From contig OZ038322.1 in the NCBI GenBank assembly GCA_964035795.1, positions 21,995,918 through 22,059,917 on the forward strand: 64,000 nt of DNA, written 5' to 3'. This document shows positions 12,874 through 26,900 of this stretch, one piece after another. The DNA comes from Pterobdella sp. o SKG-2022 (lineage: Eukaryota; Annelida; Clitellata; Hirudinida; Piscicolidae). A model generated the notes under the pieces. That model did no database searches. It was not told the DNA's origin and was given only the letters and a program-made list of their open reading frames with translations. Each line of letters opens with the position of its first letter. The stretch's first letter is position 1. The translations under genes and the position numbers were made by a program.

Positions 12874-13314
12874 GGCGTCATTATTCTTTAAATTGAAATT
12901 TCAATATTGAAATAATTTATTTTAGCTAAATCATTCATTTTTAATAAATTCAGTTAATTGAAGAACTATTGTTTGCAATTATCTTGAAAGTTAAGTAAAT
13001 ACTGCTTCTAAGAGTTTTTGAATTGGTTTCCAAAACCATTACTCACTCCACTTCAGCAAAAGTAGGAAATGTTTTTAAAAGTTTTCAAATACTTCAATCA
13101 ACTTTTGCTTTTGTTTAATTCTAGAAAAAACTATAAAAGAAATCTTCTAATTTAATAAAATGCAATCGAGTGTCATTTATTTAGGAAACCTCGAAATAAA
13201 CTTTAAAAATTAAATACGCATCTTTGTGAAAAAAAATTTCCAAAATATAGATGAAAACGTAAGATTATTTAGGTAGAAATTTGATAGAATAAAGATTAAT
13301 TTCGTGTTTCCAAG

Positions 13315-13459
13315 CAAACCCCTCAACCAATCTCATCTTTACACTGTGTCTGAGCTCCTTACACAAAAACCCACTATTGTGGAACACTTCCTTTTAGCCT
13401 GGGATCAACACCTTTTCTTGAGGCTTCCGCATACTTTCAACGACTCACTTAAGCCATAG
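13315..13459 (+). other. Coding-like terminal-exon candidate, function unknown
   Basis: A 48-codon open stretch follows an acceptor-like GTTTCCAAG and ends at TAG. It includes SELLTQKPTIVEHFLLAWDQ and LRLPHTFNDSLKP. It is GC-richer than its flanks and has a protein-like mix of residues, while the opposite strand is broken by stops. I recognise no family and no partner exon. It may be an exon of an unresolved gene, a processed fragment carried beside the LINE, or chance. Confidence 0.25.
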
Positions 13460-16400
13460 ATTTTTAAATAATGACTTTTAAAAAATTGTGAGCATTTTTG
13501 AAACAAATTCTGTTAAATGATTGTTAATCAAAGTATTCAAATTTACCAATAGTAAAAAATTACGTAGTTATTTGTAAGAATTATCTACATTGATAATTCA
13601 TTTGAAAAAAACTACTGTTTATAGGTCAAAAAATTACATTAATTTGAAAAAAATGATGTATAAATATGAATAATTAGGAAACTATAAAGATGTCGATAAA
13701 TTTAGTGATAAGTTGATTGTTATCCAATTACCTAAGTTCTAGTAAGTATTAGGCTGGTATGGGTGACTTTGAGCATTCATCATTTTTGACACTGTTATGA
13801 TAATATTCTAAATTTCTCTTATTAATTCTATACTAATTTATTTTACAGCTCGCTTCATTTTTTTAACACAATAAAATTAAATTTAGTGCGTATCGTTTCG
13901 GTTTGATGAAAACATTTTTTTTCGATTAAGAATGAAAGCTTTGGAACTTCGTTCATAGAATTATTTTATTGATTTTCACAACAAAGAATGGATACTGAGC
14001 AAGTTTGCATGTACAAGTGCCTTGTTTGACTGTCATTTTAACTTTAATCGACTAAAATTTGAAATTGATTTTTTGTAAATCAATAAATCGCTTTGTTCAT
14101 GCTCCATTTTTAATTTTACAAATTTACATTAAATGTGATAAATTCTATGTGGTTTACAAACAAACGCATTTTTGTAGTGAAATTAAGCCTAGTTTTTAGG
14201 ACTAAAACATTCTGTTTTCTCTTGAATTGCTAGAAATCTGTTTTTCTTAGTGCCTGTTGTCGGATTTTTTATTTGATTATTGTATTGTATTGTAACAGGG
14301 TCTCATGAAATTCGGTATAAAATTGCTTAAATAATATTTATTGCTCATTTATTGAAATAAGATAAAAAAAATTCTAATTTTAACTTATTGATTGAATAGG
14401 GAAAAACTAGTTATTAAATAAATTAAAAATTCAAAAAAGAATAAAATGAAGAAAAAGATTTTATTAGAAAACACATCAAACCTAACGGATGTTATTTTTT
14501 TTTTTTTGTAAAATTTATTTAAACAAAAATTGCTATTAATCTCATTTCATAAGTTAAGTGTACTTTTCATATAAGCCACCTCAAAAATCAGGAACAAATG
14601 AGAAAAACTGTTGCGATCTATTTTAGCTGGCACCTTAGTTGTTCTCAATTATATCAACCATTTCTTTGTAAATGGGACGCAGAAAGATTAATTAAAGTAA
14701 TTGCCATTATTAAGAAGATATTAAAATATAGACCAAAAGGTCAGTTGCACTATAGATTTTGAGAAAACGTGTATCATGAAAGATATTATCGTGAATATTT
14801 TTATCTATTGATAAATCATATGCTGCTAACAAACCCTATGAGAAGCCAACCAAATAATTGATAACTTATCATATATTGAAAATACTACTTGAAACATAAC
14901 AGACTCCATGCTGTCCACAATTAAGGCCGGACAAGCCACCCAGTAAAACGACATTAAACGTTTTAATGGTCTTTCAACGTTGACATTCAGTAATATTTTC
15001 TTCAAATATTCACTTTTATAACAACATAAAATATAATGATTCATAATAATTATCTACTTTTGATTATCATCGTTGTACATGGTTTTACTCCGATAGACAG
15101 ACGTAGTAAAGTTTTGGCAAATCTCCAACATTTAAAAATAGGTTACGTCACAAGCAGCGGCAGCTAAGCTGTGTTCAATTGGCGCCAAATGATATTTTGT
15201 CCAATTCTAGGGCTATTTGTTCCAACGTGGATTTAATGGCCGGACAAAAATTAATTTACGCCGTTTTGTTAATAGAAAAGATTAATAAATATTGATAAAT
15301 AGTTTTCATTTATAAGTAATTCATTATTATTATTATCGTAAAATTTAAGCAAATTGTGTTGTGACCTTTTGAAATGATTACACGACCTCATTTGATTCAC
15401 TAAAACTTCAATTTTTTCATTCGTATCAAGAATGATTTTAACCTAAAAAAATTAAATCACATTTGACATCAACTTAGCGAATACTACGTTGAACGAGTTT
15501 AGACATTACTTTTGGACATCAATATTAGTCTCTTTTTTGAAATAGCAACAAATTAAGCATGCAGATTAAACATGATATGCGTTAGAATACCAATTGGTTA
15601 AAACTAAATACTGTACGTAACTTTCAATCCTATAATACTCTTCCTAGACTCATAACAGTTCCTGATAGTTATAATTAGAGTAATACAGATGATTTTATAT
15701 TTCCAATATTACACATATGTCGATATTGCATTTTCCCTAATGATCCAATCATTCAGTGCAAATCTTTTCAACATATCAATAGGTTCTTTTGAGATATACA
15801 ATATGTTACTTCAACATTAAAAACTCTGAACTTTTTCTGTTCCTATTATCATATTTTCTCATAATTAGGTTTGGTTATGATGATAACTAGTTAGGCTTTC
15901 GATTCTAGAAAAAGGTTTTTTTTAAGTTGTCCTATTTATCTCAGTTTGATGTGAAATTCACATTTAAGTGTAGAGTTTGGTGTGTTGTTTCTATAGGTTT
16001 AAGATGTTGATTACAAAATAAATTGTTGAGTTCATTTCGATTTATCTTAAAGTGCTTGGAGTGATTCTCACTTATTTTCGCTTTTATTATTATTACAAGT
16101 AATACTTTAAACAATAATATTATTGATTATTTTTGAAATATAATCAATTTGTTTCATCTCTATTTTGGTTAAATTAACATTTCAAATGTCAAACGTGAGG
16201 GTCAAATACGTTTTGAAATAATTAACACCTTTGAGGTTCATTACTAGTCGAGATATTGTTAAGTTTTTGCTGATTCGTTTAAAACTTCACTCTTTTGGAA
16301 GTTAAGATAAATATATATACATCTTTTAAATATAAAATTAGCATTTGTTAAAGATTAAATTCCCGTCTATTGCGTAGTTTATAAAAATATATGAATATGT

Positions 16401-17712
16401 ATAGATGAAGAGAAATGTTCTGGGAATGTTAGAACGCAATTTAGTCACACGATGACGTCAGCGCAGATTCATCAGCAACAACTATGCTGTTTATCTGTAG
16501 TTCCAAGAAAGCTGGAAATAGTCATTTAAAGATGAGATTTGTTAAATAAAGATCAAATTCTTCTGAGAAATAAAGATAATCTCCCATAGTTTTTTTGAGG
16601 CTGGAGTATAATCCTGATATAATAAAAAGCTATCAATTAAAAGCAAGAAGATAGTAGTTGAACCAAAAAGCTATTAATATGCCAATCTTTATACTTAAAA
16701 TTTCTTAGTGCCAAAAACAAAAATTTAATTAATATTTCATGGAATTCAATGTTGTTTATTTGCAAATATTTCTACTTGACTCCATGAATCACTTCACATC
16801 CCAATAACAGACCCCTGTCACAACCCATTCCCCTATATTTCACTCATTTAGTAACACGTCTTGGATAATGTGTTTTCTAATTTATTGTTTTCCAATTAAT
16901 ATTCATTAAAAATTTTCGTTTTTGAGCTTACTGAATACATTCGCAAGTGTTTAATGTGATAAAAAGCAACAGCGCAAAGACCTTTGGAAAGAAAAGCCGG
17001 AAAATGTGACTCATAAGACATAAGGTCGAGACATGTGTGTTGAAACACATGAGTGTAATATAACGAAAGAACACCACAGCAGACAGACAAATTGTACGGA
17101 AACACAAAAACTTGTGAGAACTCAAAAGTACTTTTATTAGTTGTAGTTATATCCAAAATAAAATACAAAAAATTAAAGACATTAAAAAAACAGCAAGAAT
17201 AAAAGCAACAAAAAGAGAGAAGCAAAAAGACAAAAACAAAAAAAGAGTGGTCATTCGGCGTCCATTCATACATACATTCATTCATTATTCATCCTTCTCA
17301 GTCACTTCCCAATATATTTTTATTTATTGTCGCCCATTCATTCCTCCATTCTTATTCCATCTTTTTTATATTTCAATAAATTTTGTCGTTATTTTTGATA
17401 AATTCATTTATAATTAGAGATACACTCGTTTTTAACCGCATGTGAAATAAAAAGAATCTCTTCAAATAAATGATGGTTCATAATGGAAGGAAGTCGTTAC
17501 AATGAATTCAAAGATTTTATGATAAATTTCGTCAAAAGCTTTTGCATTGTTTGCAACATGTTGGCCACGAATTGTTCATGTTTGAGAATATTTTCATTGG
17601 AAAAGCTATTTATTTTTCACTTGTTGAGTCAGATGTAGAAGACAATGAGGATAATTTTCGATGCTTTTCATCCAATACATCCTAATGGTGAAACACGTGT
17701 TTTACTTTCATT

Positions 17713-17750
17713 CTATATATATATATATAGATATATATATATATATATAA
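17713..17750. repeat. (TA)n dinucleotide run
   Basis: A nearly pure TA repeat interrupted by a single G in the middle (TATATAGATATATA). It is self-complementary and of ordinary microsatellite type. Confidence 0.85.
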
Positions 17751-20700
17751 ATTAAAAAAAAATAAATGTATCAAAATTCCTCATGAAAAATTGAAAATAA
17801 AAAGTTATCCAAATAATATACATATATTTTCCGGAAAAAAAAATACTTGTTTAGGAGCTTCAAAATAAACAAGTAATGTTAATTTCCATATATATTATTC
17901 GCATATATTGAGCGCGCCGTCCAAATGTTTGTTTTCCTGGTTACATACACGTCAAAACAACATGACGTAATTACGTCTTTTTTGACCAATGAAAGAATGT
18001 TTTCAAGTATAGAACATACTATTATCAAAGTGATATCAAATTTATGGGGCTGTGTAAAAAAAGTGAGATTTTTAAATTTCTTTGAAACAACTTTTTCGTT
18101 TTATGTGTAATAATTACGAAAAACTTCGTGGAATTAAATAAACTCCTAAAGGGTTTTCATTTAAACATTTCTATGTGTAAGTTATTTAATTTGTATCTTT
18201 GGTTATGAAACCGTAAAAATTTAAAAATATTTTTTTGATTCACATTCGCCCATGTTTCCCCATAACAACATAACAATGGTGAACTTCCGCATATGAAGCT
18301 TTCGTAGAAAAAATCTTTCTTATGATAATCTTTCAATCCAGTTCTATTTTTTCAGTAGATTTAATTTCAATTAGTAGATGTTTGCCATTTAAATAACAAG
18401 AATAAACACATTTTCATCAACAGGCTTTATTAATATCAATGTTGTTATTTTAACTGCCAATTCGGTGTTTTCTTTCCTTCTATTATTTTGATTGTGCAAT
18501 AGTTATGTGTATGTTTTCGGTTTTATTGAAGTTTAGCTCTTATAGTTTTATTAACTTATCTCTCAACAAACCTTCTAGAACACCCCGTGTATTTTATGAG
18601 CTATTATGTTTTAGTAGTTACAATGACCACACCTATCCATCCTTACACCAACTCCTATTACTATCCCCATTGTTATTGCTATAAGATTTATTTATGATAG
18701 TTTTAAAATTAGTTTTATAAGTTATTTATATTAATTTTAGCATTCATTTCATAACTTTCTTCTCTTGGGAAATTAGTCTTTTGCCCATGATAATCTCCCA
18801 ATCAAGTTAGTTATCTAATGATAAATTAAAACTATATGTATAATATTAGCATAAATTTGAAAAATACTAAGATACCTATTTAAATTATTTATTTAACAGT
18901 TTTTTATTATAAAATTAATTTTTTGTGAAATTCTTACAAAATTTATAAAATTAATCTAAAACTTCAATATTTATAAAAATAGATATTTTATCAAACAATG
19001 AAATAAAACGTAAAAATAAATATATTTTATAAAAACTACATAATATTACAGTAATTCTCTCGCCACAATAATTGTTATACTTCCTAAATAAAACTGCATC
19101 CCATAGCTTTCTTTCAAGTTGCATTTCTGAAGAATTAATAATTATCTTAATTGTTTCTTATAAGTCTTGTGTGGTATCCAATATACAATAGCTGGGAACG
19201 TATATGAATCTTATTTTATACAATACATTTTTATTGTTATAGTCATATTTAATATCCTTTTATATTTTAAAGAAAAATGAATTAATTAACTAAGGATTAA
19301 TTTGGTTGCTAAGATAAAATAGTTTTAAAGATATATTTTCATGAAAAGGTTATAATTGCCTCAAGAGGAGGAAGCTTGAAAAAGAAGAGAAAAATTATCT
19401 AAAATTAGATAGCTAAAAATAGAACATGAAATATCATAGGGTTTCCTAATTACCGAGGATGGGGAAATGGGTGTAGTAGGCATTAGCTTAGTAAGTAAAT
19501 CTAAACTTTAACATCTTCTATTTATAGATCATATAATCCTCATATCGATGTCGATATTCATCGTTTAATGCCAGTTATATCAAGATGCAATAATTCTATC
19601 TTTATCTCCCATATGAGAAAGCTTTATTTACAGATATAATCTTTTAAATTTACACTTAATTCCATATGTTTAGGTTTTCGACGTCATTTATCTAGTTTAT
19701 TATGATTTATTTTGAGAGCTATTAATAGGAAAGAGAGGGAGGAGAAAATACTGGAGAAAATACGATCATTAAATAAACAATTTGAGTGCTTATGGGCTGC
19801 ATCCACCCATTCTTTTCTTCTTTTTTTAGCTTCCTTCTCAAACTTTTTGAGATCAATTATAAATTCCCCCACTAAAACATATTCATTCAAGATTCAATAC
19901 ATACATTCACTGTATTATGTTGCCTTAGCTTTTATCTTCAAATTTTGAAGTAATTTCAGTAAGAGTAATTTGAAACTATTAAATTTTTTTTTGCTTCTCA
20001 GTCTGCAGTAAAAATAGCTTCATAAAAATTTACAAAAATAATACGGTCTTTGTATAACCACCAGATCATTTAGAACTTAAATAGTTTTTTATTTAATTTT
20101 GTATATTCTTATTATTATTTTTCTTATTAAATGTTACTTCATGTTGATGTTCTCATAAGGTTTAGGATCCTTAATAAAACACCACTATCATCAAATTACT
20201 GATAAAGTTAACAGAGAAGAAAAGTGTGATATTGATCATGGTTCAAATCAACTTCATAAATAAGCACCAGTCTTTTAACATGTCATGTTGTATCTTAACT
20301 TCAAACTGTTTTCTTATGTTTCTCTAAATGTGTGATTATGTTTTCCTTGTTAGCGTTTGATTTCGATTCACTTTTAAAACTTTTTAAGAAACATTTTTAC
20401 TCTGTAATTCATTACTGTAATACTTTTTCGATTATTATTTTTCACTTTTAACATTTTTGCATGTCAACAATTTTTTATGTTTTTGTTTAAATTTTAAAAA
20501 ATCAAAATTTTATAAACTATTTCAAACTTTTTATTGTCTTTTTTCCAGTTTTTTGTAGTTTTCGAGTAGCTTCGCCTGTTGTTATCACAATCACCTGAAC
20601 GCCACCGCATCTTTATGCTTGTTGCTTTTCAATTTTTTATTTTTTACTTTTGCATACTTTAAACTCTCTATTTGAATAATTTATTTTACTTTATTGTTTT

Positions 20701-23217
20701 TTTGCATGAATTTCGCTGCTTACACTTCAATAATTTCATCATAATTTTTGGTGAAATAATGTTTAATAGTTTAGAAAATAGGTGGAGTGGTATACAATGC
20801 AAAATAATAAGCAAGTCTCACAGACAAAAAAATTACACAAAAAATCTATGGATATTGTTTTTACAGTATTTCTCTATGATATACTTCTATAAAACAATAA
20901 AAAATATATATCAGAGTTAAACTATTCAAAATTTCGGACTATTTTTCACATTGTTCGTTTCAAATAAATTGACACTCAGAACATAAATCAGATATACTTT
21001 TCTGCTTTCATCACATTTTTGAGAAGGAACTTATATGAATTAAATGTTTCAAAAAAGTCTTTAAATTCTTGATTGATTAATAACTTGGAATCGCAAAGAT
21101 TCATTGACGTCGAAGTTTTAGTTTATGAAGACTTCTATAATTCAATTCAAACAATTTTCAATCTATTATTAGGATATTTATTATTATTTTAATAAGATAC
21201 CTCGTGCATAGAATACCCATAATTTCATATACTTCAATAAGTTGATACATTTAGTGTTCATTATACCTTTTGCTTCTTCTTATTCATCCCATAGATTTGC
21301 ATAGCAACCTGATGTATGTGTTTAAATGATACAATTAATTCAGTGAAAATAGTGGATTGTCATATGTTGAACTTATTTTGGCGTATCATTGAAGAATCGT
21401 TTTCATTTTTTCAGTCAGTTTTCCATCCGCTGGATTTAATCTAGATTCTTTCCCATGTCTTTTAGTAGGAACTAATATGAACTCTTTCAAAAATATAAAA
21501 ACCAAATAGTTTCTCAAAATCTTGTGAGTTTGCCCATAAAACTATTTTATCTATTAATTCTAAAGTGCTCCTAAGTTTCTGAGAATAAGCTTTAAGTAAA
21601 CAAGTTACATATGATTCTTGCTATTCATCTTGAGGTTCGATGAAACATTTACTCAATTATTTCTTTCTTATAAACAATAACTAATTTGATAAAAATATAA
21701 CTAAAAATTATCATTTATGTTAAGATACACAATATATAATGCACAAGGGTACAGAGCATCACATCTGATGGTCCCAATCACGAAGCATAGTTGCACCATT
21801 GTATGCTAATAATCTACTTGAAAACCATCGAAATACACCGCCCTGTAAGCCTTCTTGGAAATCTTATCCATAAGGTTGATAAAGCGAATAAATTTGATAA
21901 AAACATATGTAGAAACTAATAATAAAAAACATTCAGCTGATAAAAAATTAATTTTTAAAATGAAAATTTTAAAAACTATTTTTTTAAAAATTTCAAAATT
22001 GCGCAAAATAATAAGAAAAATTGTAATATTCACAGCTACAAGAATTGTAATGGAAATGAAGACTTTAAAATAGATATTTATTCAAATCAGTGCAAAAAAA
22101 TTAAGATTTGGATGTCATTTTAGTTAAAATATATTGTATAGCTTTATATAATCTGTTTACGAGGTTTTAAACGCTTTGAAATAACTTTTTTGAAATCATT
22201 GTTGACTATTGCGCTAATTGCTCACCATTGAGTACGATTTTTTAAATAATTATTTTCTTGTATGAATTAAAAGTTGTATTGTTTAATATAGTTTTTCACT
22301 CGAAAGTTCCTGGCCCATATGACAATTAACTGGGATATAAATCAAATTTGGACCTTCCTTCCTATTATAAGATAAAATAAAAATTCACATAGTTATTATC
22401 AAAAAATCAATTTTTTAAAATAAAATATACATTTATTTTGCATTATTAACTATATTTCACAAAAGAGTTTGATAATTATGTACAGATTGTATCATTTTTA
22501 ATCGATTTTTACATTATGTTTTCTTGGAGCTTTAAAACAGCACAAAAATTAAAGTGCACAAAAACTTCCCACATTAACTATCACCTCGAAACACATAATT
22601 CAAAGTGAAATCTAAAATACACCCTGGAGTATGTGGGTAATATCACGACACCCCTTGGTGAGAAAGCCATACGAATCAATCTCCCGAGAAATTCTTGATA
22701 GCTGTTCATATTGTTATGAATGAATCAATTATAAAAGGCCCATTTGGACTGTAGAGTCTGTAAACGTTGTATCTTTGCGGTGTTTATCCTTCATCTATAC
22801 ATTAAAATTTTCTAACATTATTTTATTCTGAAATATATTCCTTGTATTACAAATGATCCTCGTTATAAGCTTTTTCGTAACATCATTATATCTTTTGTTA
22901 TTTACAAATTTATAACTTATTCTGAAAAATGTTATTTTGAGGCTTTAGTATTGAAAATATCAATTGTATAACTGTATAAGTATAATCATATATAATATAA
23001 AATAACTGTAGTGTAATGATCCTTTTGAATAAAATAGTGCCCATTTCTCTCAAAAGCATACTACCTTGTTTGTAATGAAGCTCATATAACTGAAAATATA
23101 TCTATATATATTCTTAAAAATTATTGAGTGTTTTTGAAAATGCCAAAAAAATAATTAAAATGTGAGCAATCTAGTAAAAAAGAAGATTTATGCCTAGCTT
23201 ATTTTTCTATCTTGTAT

Positions 23218-23418
23218 TCATAAATCCCTATTATACTTAAATGCTCTATAAAAAATATTATATGTCAAAAAATATAAATAATTAATCCAACAAGCATATT
23301 TGAGACAACTATATTTAGCAAAATCTAAAACGATACATTTCTTGTGACGTCCACAGACACTGGACAGGTCTAGTTGTGGCCGATCACTGATGCTCCTCGT
23401 CTCTTTAACAGACGCCAT
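23218..23418 (-). CDS. Small unknown ORF, possibly a gene start
   Basis: An ATG at 23418 opens a 67-codon frame beginning MASVKETRSISDRPQLDLSS, then VCGRHKKCIVLDFAKYSC. The first 35-40 codons are clearly richer in GC than the surroundings and look coding; the remainder (WINYLYFLTYNIFYRAFKY) looks like translated AT-rich intron. A donor may lie inside. No family was recognised. It faces away from the plus-strand candidate at 23505. Confidence 0.25.
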   Translation of the reverse strand: MASVKETRSISDRPQLDLSSVCGRHKKCIVLDFAKYSCLKYACWINYLYFLTYNIFYRAFKYNRDL

Positions 23419-23504
23419 ATTGTCTTGCAAACTATCTTTTTTTCTATTCTCTTAAATATAAACTGACTGGCTAAAGATTTTTTCTATTTCAAGTAGTGGT
23501 CTAG

Positions 23505-23946
23505 CACCAAGGCTTTACGGTGGTAGAATGTCTAGAGGCCAAGGGTGAGTACGGGTGAGAAGATGGGGATTTGAAGGATTCTTCAAAAGTATTCAAGTAA
23601 GATGTATGAAATGTTAACAGTCTCGCTCTTTGGGTTGACAATGTTGTTATAAGAAATGTTATTTTATGCACTTTTAAGCGAAAAAACAAGCAAGATAGCC
23701 TAATTCAATGAAACAACATCTAAAACACACTTGTTTTTCTATTTATTCAATATTTTTATGAATAAGCTTTGATTTTTTGTAGCATTTCAACAAACATCTC
23801 TGCAACCCATGCCACAAACGTCAGAAGATTTTTCACATAAATGCCACAATAAGTCTAGCATTAACGCCACCACGGCTTTCCATCAGAACACCAGTCCCTT
23901 TCAACAAACTCATTATAAAAGTTTTGTGTTTGTGATAAATAAGTAG
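23505..23946 (+). CDS. Two coding-like exons of an unknown gene
   Basis: The first segment, 23505-23544, lies after CTAG and ends at a consensus donor (CAAGG|GTGAGTA). It contains an ATG at 23528 (MSRGQG). A strong acceptor (GATTTTTTGTAG) precedes 23783. Joined in phase 1, the frame reads on for 54 codons to a TAG at 23944-23946, including QQTSLQPMPQTSEDF, KSSINATTAFHQNTSPF and QQTHYKSF. Joined from the ATG, phase 2 gives only a short peptide. The splice signals and composition look real, but function and complete structure are unknown. Confidence 0.25.
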
Positions 23947-26900
23947 CATTTTCAATCATGTATATAATGAAAAAATACAATTTTTTAAAGTATTTTAATG
24001 AATAATTAGAGATAAATAAATTTCAAAACAATGATGATGATGGTCTTGATGATGATAATGATAATAATAACAATAAAATTTCATAAAAAAACAATTGAAA
24101 AAAGGCGTCAAAGAGATTCGTGATCTGCTTTTAACCTCCCATATTTTATTGAGTAAATATGATCATTCCTTCCCTTTGAATCTTCAAAACAATATTATAA
24201 ATGACTCATAAATTTCATTTAAAATTTAATGTGTGTTTTATGATGTTATTTTGAATGAAAACCGATCTTTAAGGCTTAAATTAGTTATGAAGTATATAAC
24301 ACTAGAGAATAACTTTATATGAATACAGTGACTGAAACACCACAAAACTGTGAAATTTCCAACGATCAACCAACGTGGGTCAAAATATATGGCTCCTATT
24401 GTATCCAGCATTATTCAAATTCTGTTCAATTTTGTGTTTTTAGCTTTGTTCTAAGCATTTATTACAGATCTGAATGGTTATTCTTGAAAACAAACCTTTC
24501 TTTATATTATCGGTAGTTGTATAAGTATCTGGTTAATAGCTAAAGGTGAGATTTAACATGAGCTTTCTTGGGAAAATGCGATATTCCCATTCTCGTTTTG
24601 GTCTCATGAGTTTTTCACAAGCTTCATTAGTTTACTTTTAAAAAACTGTATATTATCTTTTGAATACTTTAGAGTTTGTAAATATCCCCAAATAGTAAAA
24701 ATCTATTTTTAAAATTTGTTATTACTAGTGATTATAAACTTGATTCCAAATTGTTTTTGTTAAGTATTGACACCGTCAAAGTTTGTCTAGGTATTCCTAT
24801 ATGTTTTTCTTAGTATAGATAATCTCATATAAGAATGAGATTATAATGTGTTGAATGTTGGAAGGATATATAAAACAATATAAAAATGCCGGTGTTTTGA
24901 AGGTTTAATGAACTTAAGTCATTCATAAAGGTTAAGGGCGATACTCAATATCAGCTAAATTTGATAGTATTGATATTATTAGTCGATAATTATTATAGAC
25001 TAACATTTACTATCAATAATGTAATAACCATTGATACATACAAAAGAAAACCAATGAATGTGAGCTGTGAGTGACATATAAAAAACCAACAAACATAATT
25101 TAAGGCTAGTTAAATCTTTTTTTCGGTACACAGCTATTAAAGGACTGATGGTTGAAATCCACACAAATCCATGCATACGCATCAATACTCCAATTAAAAA
25201 ATAAATTTGAGCGAAGAGCTGTTTAATATTGAAAAGATGATGTATTTCCCCATAAAAAGCATGAAAGGTATTAAAGATCTCCTAATGATGTCTGGAGCTC
25301 CAAGTTTTCAATCATTCCATTTCTATGGCTTCTTCATTCGAAGTTTCACCTATAGAATGATTTAAGATTCACCATTTGTTTATTTAAAAAAATTTGTAAT
25401 TGATTATTTAATGTTTTTTCTTTGGTAGACATTAGATCAAGTAATTATTATAGTTTGACATTTTTATAGATTAACTCAATGGTTTTACTAATATTAATAA
25501 GCCGAAAAAATAAAAATAATCTATGAACTGATAAAATATTACTAGATAAGCAAGTTTGATTTTTTATTTTAAGGTTATATGCTAAATCCTTTCCAAATGT
25601 GAATATGAATGAACAAAAAATTGTTTGGAAAATTTTGTGTGTGACACTTGAAGATCTTTCTCAGACGGACACTTGTAACTCGGTTCAATTTCTTTTAATA
25701 TATTGGTTTTATCTTAAATTCTAAAGTTGCAGAGTATCATCAATATGATAGGTTCCCAGGTAGTCAATATATCTAATGTTGTTTTAGAATTGTGAGGATA
25801 AGTAGTGCATTCGAAATTGATTTTGTGGCATATAAAAACTCGCTGAATAATGAGAATATGTTAATGACTTTCAAATTTATGATCTTTTTATTACCATGAA
25901 AAAATTTTTAAAGAGTTATTGTCTATAAAATAAAGAAAAATTAGGGGAAATAATTAAATATTTATGGAGATGAAGTTTGTTTGCTTGGGGATTACAGATA
26001 AAATTAATGAGATTTCCAAATGTTAACTTGACCGATATTGGCTGGATAGATCAATAAAGCCCGTTTGTTAACTAAATTGTACATTAAAACTATACATTGC
26101 CTATACAATTTTCTACCGAATCAAAGCTCAAAGATAACTACCTAAATACATGTTGCATCAATTGGGCTCAAGAAGGTAGAAATGATGAAGAACACTATGA
26201 GTATGTAAAACATGATTGAGATCAAAGCGAAAGATTACATAAAAGTAGCGTGCAAGGATGTTACATATACGTATTTTATAATTTAGTTTTAAGCTTAGTC
26301 TCGAATTTAAACTTTATTGACACAATCAATAAATTCTACATGATTATAAGAATCATTGAACTTTGAAGGAGTTGTGCTAAGTCATTGACCTATTGATTCT
26401 CGATCTGATAGTTTTATTTATACTTGAAAGTATATTTTAAGAACAACAACATTGTTAGTGTTCATAAAGAAACACATCTTAATGTGGCTAGTGACTAGTA
26501 TATATTTTTAACTTTTAATGAAAGTTAGCATAATATTCATCATGAATGTTATGTAATTTCTTATGAAGATTATATAATACCTTATGTATCTGATCTTAGT
26601 GTTCAGGATTTTTTATGTTTATTTTCACATAGTTGCTAAAGTTTGCGAATAGTAAAATCATTTCATGAAAGAAGCATTGAATTATCAGATATAGTATCAA
26701 ATAGTTTTTATATACGCTTTAAAATTAGATAGAAACTTTTCATGGCTTTTATTGTATGCTTAAACTTTTTTACTATAAACTGCAAACCTAGCAAGTTTTA
26801 ACAAGTAACTCAATGAAATTTATAATGTAAATTGGAAAAGATTCAGCATCTATGGAGCTGATAGAGATAGAGTATAATGGTGAGGGTTGGTCTATAAAAG

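Larger units (their letters stand above)
10412..12890 (-). mobile_element. RTE-type non-LTR retrotransposon (LINE), truncated and mutated
   Basis: Minus-strand copy of an endonuclease-reverse transcriptase element. In order it has an AP-like endonuclease (12873 to about 11974), a linker, a reverse transcriptase (about 11900 to 10600) and the start of the C-terminal region ending near 10438 at LRPVWRANS. It is interrupted by a few stops and frameshifts, so it cannot encode an intact protein, but motifs are well preserved, suggesting moderate age. The 5' end starts inside the endonuclease. The 3' end stops shortly after VWRANS and is followed by an AAC-rich tract on the minus strand, so both ends look truncated. 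GC content is near 45-50%, against about 28-30% around it. The domain set and phrases resemble RTE-clade elements of flatworms, molluscs and cnidarians. Confidence 0.9.

Noticed and set aside
14917..15255. Two GGCCGGACAA motifs about 310 nt apart, considered as transposon ends
   Set aside because: They are direct rather than inverted, only about 10-12 nt long, and no target-site duplication or transposase is seen.
16896..17285. 129-codon minus-strand ORF with Phe/Cys-rich N-terminus
   Set aside because: Generated by A-rich tracts on the plus strand; no family, no splice structure.
22618..22700. Short open run (EYVGNITTPLGEKAIRIN) considered as a retroelement protease
   Set aside because: Under 30 codons, no catalytic DTG/DSG motif.
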